Below, one piece after another: positions 25,800 to 31,700 of a stretch of DNA of 64,000 nucleotides; position 1 is the first letter of the stretch, and each line of letters opens with the position of its first letter. Location: positions 5,414,306 to 5,478,305 of the forward strand of contig KL647288.1 in NCBI GenBank assembly GCA_000727475.1, read 5' to 3'. Both the position numbers and the translations under genes were made by a program. A model generated the notes under the pieces. It was not told the DNA's origin, made no database searches, and worked only from the letters and a program-made list of their open reading frames with translations. The DNA is from Sarcocystis neurona (lineage: Eukaryota > Apicomplexa > Conoidasida > Eucoccidiorida > Sarcocystidae).

Positions 25800-28700
25800 G
25801 AGGCTACTAAATTTACGTGCGTCTTTGTTTTTCTGCCGCCGCGCAGGGAGTCATCCTCAAACATCCACGTGTACGTCATTTTCGAGCGAGGCGTGTGTGA
25901 CGGGTGGGCAAATGTTGAAGTGAAAGGAAGGAGAAAATTTCTAAGTGCGGCATGTGTGCACGCACAGACGCTTGTTCACACGCAACGCGTACAAACGGCG
26001 TTAAGGAAGCGGACGCCAACCCTAGGATATATAAATATACACACATAAATATAGATAGTAAGAGAGAGGGAGACAATCCTATACGCGTGCATATAACGGG
26101 AGAGAGACAGAGGGAGACGGTAACAAAAAGCGAGAGAAAATTACGAGTATATAGACAGGTAGGTCCATATCTGTGTGTTCTCCTCGGCTGTCTGTGTCTA
26201 CGCAGAGACACGCATACAGATTTCTCCGACACCAGCTCTAGTACACAGATGTATATATAAATAGATGCATATATAGGTAGGTGCTTGTGTATACTTGGAG
26301 GGAGAGAAAGGGAGCGATATACACCTGTATATAGACAGACTGATGTATGTGTGGTCCTACGGGTGCGCCTAAGTATACAGAGAAATGAAAGTCTACTTCC
26401 CCGTCCGTTTGCGCTCTGCGCAGTGTGCGTCCAGTTCCCTTGCAGCCCTGTTGATGACCTTTGTGCCGGGGACCTCTCCACACTCAGGCAAACGTAGAGG
26501 CCTACGTAGAGGGAGACGGAGAAGGCGAGAAAGAGAGGGAGCTCTGGCTCGACAACTCCTGTGCATAGAACGCTGCACAGCTCATGTGGAAATGCGCACG
26601 CGTATGAGTTTTACAGTGTACGCTGCGTGTTTCTTTGAAGAGAGGATTTACTGTAGTGTCTTTGAAGGAGTGTGTGTGGAGAGCCGTTCTTGCCTTCGCA
26701 GTTGCTGCTTGGCCTTCCCGTGCTACGGTGCCTTCCTTGCCTTTCGCTGCGCTGGTGCTGTGCGGCTGCAGCGAAGCCGCCACGGGGCGTCACTTCCCGC
26801 AGACGAGCAGCCGCAGCTGCAGCAGCGACAGCTACAGCGACAGCCTGCGCCACAGCAGCAGCGGAAGCAGCAACACAAGCACCCGTCAACGCGGCAGCGG
26901 AACTGCCACCAGTAGCAGCAGCAGCAACGGAAGTCGCAGGCCCCGTAGGAACACCGACAGGAGCAACAGCTACAGTTTCTCCTGCAACAGCGGCCGCAGC
27001 GCCGCCACACGTGTCTGCGGCGAATGCAGCAGCAACGGCCGCCTCGATGGGGGATACAGAAGCAGGCGCGACGCCTGCAGCAGCAAGTCCAAACGCAGAA
27101 ACGGCGGCAGCAGCCGCACCTTCCTGCATGTCTTGGCTGCCGGCACTGCCTGCAGAGGTAGCGTTTGTGCCTGCTTACGTTACATATAGTCGCAGCAGCA
27201 GACCAGTGAAGTACCAGCAGCCCGTGCTGCTCTCACGCAGCGAACAGCAGGTAAAGCAGATCCTCCAGCAGCAGCAACACCGTAACTCTCCCACATTCTC
27301 GCCGCCGCACCAGGATCCATTTGTGCAGCAGCTCGAGCAGCAACAGCACCCGCACGGCCTCACGCAGGGGGAAGAAAAAGCAGATCAAGCAAACGAGCGT
27401 TTTTCCAGGGACACCAGATGCACAGCTGCGTTGCCAGACCCGCCACAGGTGCTCTGTATGTTTTGTTACCGACCTCTGCTGCTTGTAAGCACGACCCGCC
27501 TGTGGTCGAGAACAACTGCGGCGGCAGAATCTACGCACGAAAGCCAGCACGGCAGCAGCAGCAGCAGCGATCGCAGTAAAACTCGCGAAGAAAGAAGAAA
27601 CTGGAAGGACAGCAACACTACGAGCAGCAGCAACGGCGGCAACACTGTGAAAGGGAGCAGCAGCTTTCTTTGCACCAAAAGCGACAGTGAAGAGAGTGAA
27701 GCAGAGTTGGCAGCGAGGGAACAGCAAGGGAAGGACGGCCGGCGTGACCATCGGCAGAACGTATCACCGCGGGAAGCAAGGCGCTCCAGCGTTGGGTCAC
27801 ATGCGTCGGATAAGGAAGCGGGTGAAGCAGATGATCGAGAAAAAAGTCAAACAACTCATTTTCCCGAAGTGTCTGCCAGTTGTGCGTCTTCCTCCTCTAA
27901 TGCTGCTGCACCATCTTTTGCTGGTGCATCCGGCGCCGGTGGTTCTCCAGGTGCAGGTGTTTCTGCCGTCGTTTCTGCCACTGCTGGTGAAGGAGAGAGC
28001 GAGCAGCAATGGGAAATTCGTTGCAGAGACAACGACTTGTTCTGCAGCGGCCAGTGCAGGGCGGCCTATTTCGGAATGAAGCGCGGAGACACACTACGAA
28101 GACAGGTGAGACAACACTAACAGCAGCAGCAGCGAGGACCGCATTTGCAGGAGGTCCCCTTTCCCCCCTCCGGACAGCGGCAACAACTCCTGCGTTCCTA
28201 CAACTTCCCGACCAGCAGCAGGATCAGCAGCTGGTAGTACGTGCATGTGTGTATATGTTGGTACATGCGCAGGTATACTATACATGTGCATGTCTGTGTA
28301 CGCAAAAACACGTGAGTATGTAAACGTGTGAACAGAAGGTTCTTCAAATGCAGTGTAGGCAGGAGTTGCCCTCGAGAATTTCAAGAAGGGGCAGCAGCAG
28401 TGCAGCAGTTGGTCCACTGCAGACTTCAAAGCGCCACCTACATCAGCTGTCGCAGTCTATCGCTCAACGGCAGCAGAAGCAACAGCAGAAGATCTGCAAG
28501 GGTTCTTATGGGAGCAAAGGAAAAGTTGGCAGCAGACAATTCAGCAGCTGTCTCAGCAGCAGCGGCAGTGGGCAGTGCACCACCACCCCCGCCGCCACTG
28601 GCAACGGTAGTAGCAGCAGTCCACCGGCTATGCAGCAAGTGCTGCTTCGGAAGAGACTCTAAGCGTGGTACGTGAAGCAGCAGCACTTTGCAGCGGCCGC

Positions 28701-31700
28701 GTCGCAGCAAGGGGAGCAACAGCGAGTCTACACTCGCTGTGTGTTTGGTCCTTCTGCGTGAGGACCGGCAGCGGCCGCAACAGCTTTCTTCAAAGTAGCA
28801 GCAAAAGCAAGAATTTCGCCGGCACGGCTGGTCCAGTAACTTTTTTCGGGCAAGGAAAGTAGATGTACCGCGCAAGGCGTGCATGCAGGAAGGTGACAGA
28901 GCAATAACTAGTTGCAAGAGTGCAAGGACTCACACAGCACCGAAGCACTAAGAGCAGTATTAGGCGGCTGCGCAGCGGGGGCGAACATTTTCAGGAGCTG
29001 CGGCATCAGCAGAAGCAAAGTGACTACAGCCAAACTTGTGCAGCTACAACGTAAATTTTGTCTCCTATAAACAGCAGAAGTCCCACCCAAAAAGGCGCCG
29101 CAGCAGTCGCAACGGGTGCAGCTCAACAAGCAGCCTCAACGTGGGTGTAAACTGCTGCAGCGGGACAGAGCAGCAGCAACAGCGACGAAATATTTTGAAA
29201 CTTTACGTGTGAAGGACACTTCTCCGATTAGCTGCAACACGCATGCAGCAAAGAACTTGACCACACGACAGCAACACCCGCGTGCTGCCCCTCGCCGGAA
29301 CAACAATAAATACGTGCACGAAGAGGCGTGCGTATTTGTCCACCAGACACAAGGAACTAAAGGTTATCTGATCTGACATAAACCGGGAAGGCCAGAAGCG
29401 GCACCGGTCGTGACACACACGAGTGCATCTGCTGCTTCTGTTGAAGCGCCGTGGCGAGTGCCGTGGACGACGTTACTGCTGCTGTGACTGCCGCTGCTGT
29501 TGCTGTGTCTGCTGCTTGTGTGCGCGTAGTGCTCCTTCGGTTGTTGTTGTTGTTGTTTAGTAGCTGGTGCTAGCGTCGCGGCAGTCGCTTTTGCTGCTGC
29601 TGTTGGAATAGTGGCATACCGGCTCCGCTGTTCGCGGGGAGAGGTCTGTCGCGGCTGAGGGGATGCAGCGGGAACTTATCTCTGCGCTCCGGTTGGTGAT
29701 GTTGCTGACATTTACGCAGCTGCTGCTGCTAACGTTGGTGCTGCTGCTGACATTGATGCAGCTGGTGCTGCTCGTGTTGTACAAACTGTTGCTGCTGCTG
29801 CAGTTTTCTAAGTATTCCGGAAGCATGTGCAACACATGAGAAGTGTGCCTTGATGCAGTCCTTACGGCCGCCACTGCTGTTGTTGCCCTGTCTTCTGCAG
29901 CTGCTGCTGTCTCGGCTGCTAATGTGAATCCTGCCGTTGATCTGGTGAGTGGAGCCAATGCGGTGCTGCTGGTGCTGCTGCTGCTGCTGGTGCTGCTGCT
30001 GGTGCTGCTGCTCCTGCAGGTGTTTCGGTCTGACAGAGGAATCTGCAGCAGCTGCGGAGTGGACGCCGTTGCGCTTCTTGAGGCCGTGCGCTCCCGTCTT
30101 GCCGTTGCGGGTTCTCCTCGTCGTGTTGCACGCTTCATCTGCTCGTTTGCTCCAAGTGTACGTACTCCTCACAATACACTCTTCTTTTCTCTTCGAGTGT
30201 ACACGCACCTTACACAGCACACTCTTCTTTCGTCATGAATTGTACGTACGTCTCACAGCACACTCTTCTTACAAGACGACGTGTGCTTCACACGGCACTC
30301 TTCTGTATATGTATGCATATGTATGTACATATATGTATGCGCACGCATGTGTACCTCCGCTATACATATAAATGTCCCTTTGCATACCTGCGTATAGACT
30401 TAGACTGTGACCACATCATTCATATGTATTTGCATTGTCGGTATATGTAAATATACATATATATATATATATATATGGGTGTGTGTGTGCGTATACGTCT
30501 ATGTGGAACAAAGGTCTGTTTGCTTGTGTATATTATGTTGGAGAGGTGCGTGCATGTTTTGCCGAGATTCTCCTTTTTTGAGTTTCTGCCTTCTTCACTT
30601 CTCCAAATCGGTTTTGTCTTTGCGGCTCTTCTCTCCAGGTTGTTGCCTTCGTGGAAGTCTGCTGGTTGACTCCTTCGCTACTCGTAGTCCTCTCTCGCTG
30701 CTCTATCTCTCTTCTTTTGCACGAATGTGTACGCGTAGGCTTGTGTGTCGGTACGTGCGCCTCGTCGCGCGCATGTGTGCAGGTGCATCGGTACTTACCT
30801 GTACGAATATACATACGCATATGTATACGTATATGTATACCAACACAACAGCTTTTTACGAATGAGTAAATGTTTATATTTGTGCTTCATAGTTGACTTT
30901 CCTGGTGCCTCCTGGATCGTGTTTCGTTGTTCAGTGCGTCCTCTCTCTCTCTTTATTTTCTGTGCCTAAGACGTACTTCTGTTCCGGAGTCGAAACATGA
31001 GAAATGATATATGTATATACATAGTTATGTGTATACTGCGGGATTTACACCTTTGCGAAAGAGAGAAGAAGCAGGAAGGAGATAACGTGAATCACCACTT
31101 TTCTCCTTGTTTTGAGCCAGTCCCGCTTTGTCTGTTGTTTCCTTTTTAGGATGCCTCAACGCTTGTTGTTTTCTTACATTTCTACATCTGCTGTATCGGT
31201 GGCTCTTCCTCTCATCCTGCTTTCTATGCTTTTCTTCTCTCTTCTGTTTCTTTTGACAAACCACTCTTATTACGACTCCGCCTCACTCTCTTTGTGTCCC
31301 TATATCCGCGTCGACACATGTCCGTCCTCCCACACAGTCGTGGAAGCTACGACCGTAAAGGCGGCGGTGTCCACAATAGAAAATGGAAAGGCGCGTACAA
31401 ACAATTCACTTCTTCGTCTTTCTCACCGAAGCTTGTCTTTCTCTTTCTGTTGAACAGCGCGGGTTCCTCTTCGTGGGCGTTCCATCCCGGAGCGTCCGTT
31501 CTGCTCTTCTTTCCTTCTCGTTCATCCTTTCGTTGTTGCTGTATTTCTTGCTTTGCCTCTGCACTCCCCTGCCTTTGAATTTTCTTCGTCAACACAGCTG
31601 CACTTTACATTCGCTCCCCCTTCCGTAGAATCATTGCCGCTTCTTCCCTTCTCTATTTATCTTCTGTCTTCTTCCTCCGCTTTTTCTCCATTTCTTCTTC

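Noticed and set aside
2757..30138. Many long antisense frames with poly-Leu, poly-Cys or poly-Ala over the CAG tracts
   Set aside because: CAG/CTG repeats have no stop codon in any of six frames. None of these shows a domain, and all overlap supported exons or introns of the + strand gene.
30158..30310. CRISPR-like array (repeats of about 40 bases)
   Set aside because: Units are adjoining, degenerate and unequal, have no unique spacers, and lie in a eukaryotic intron.
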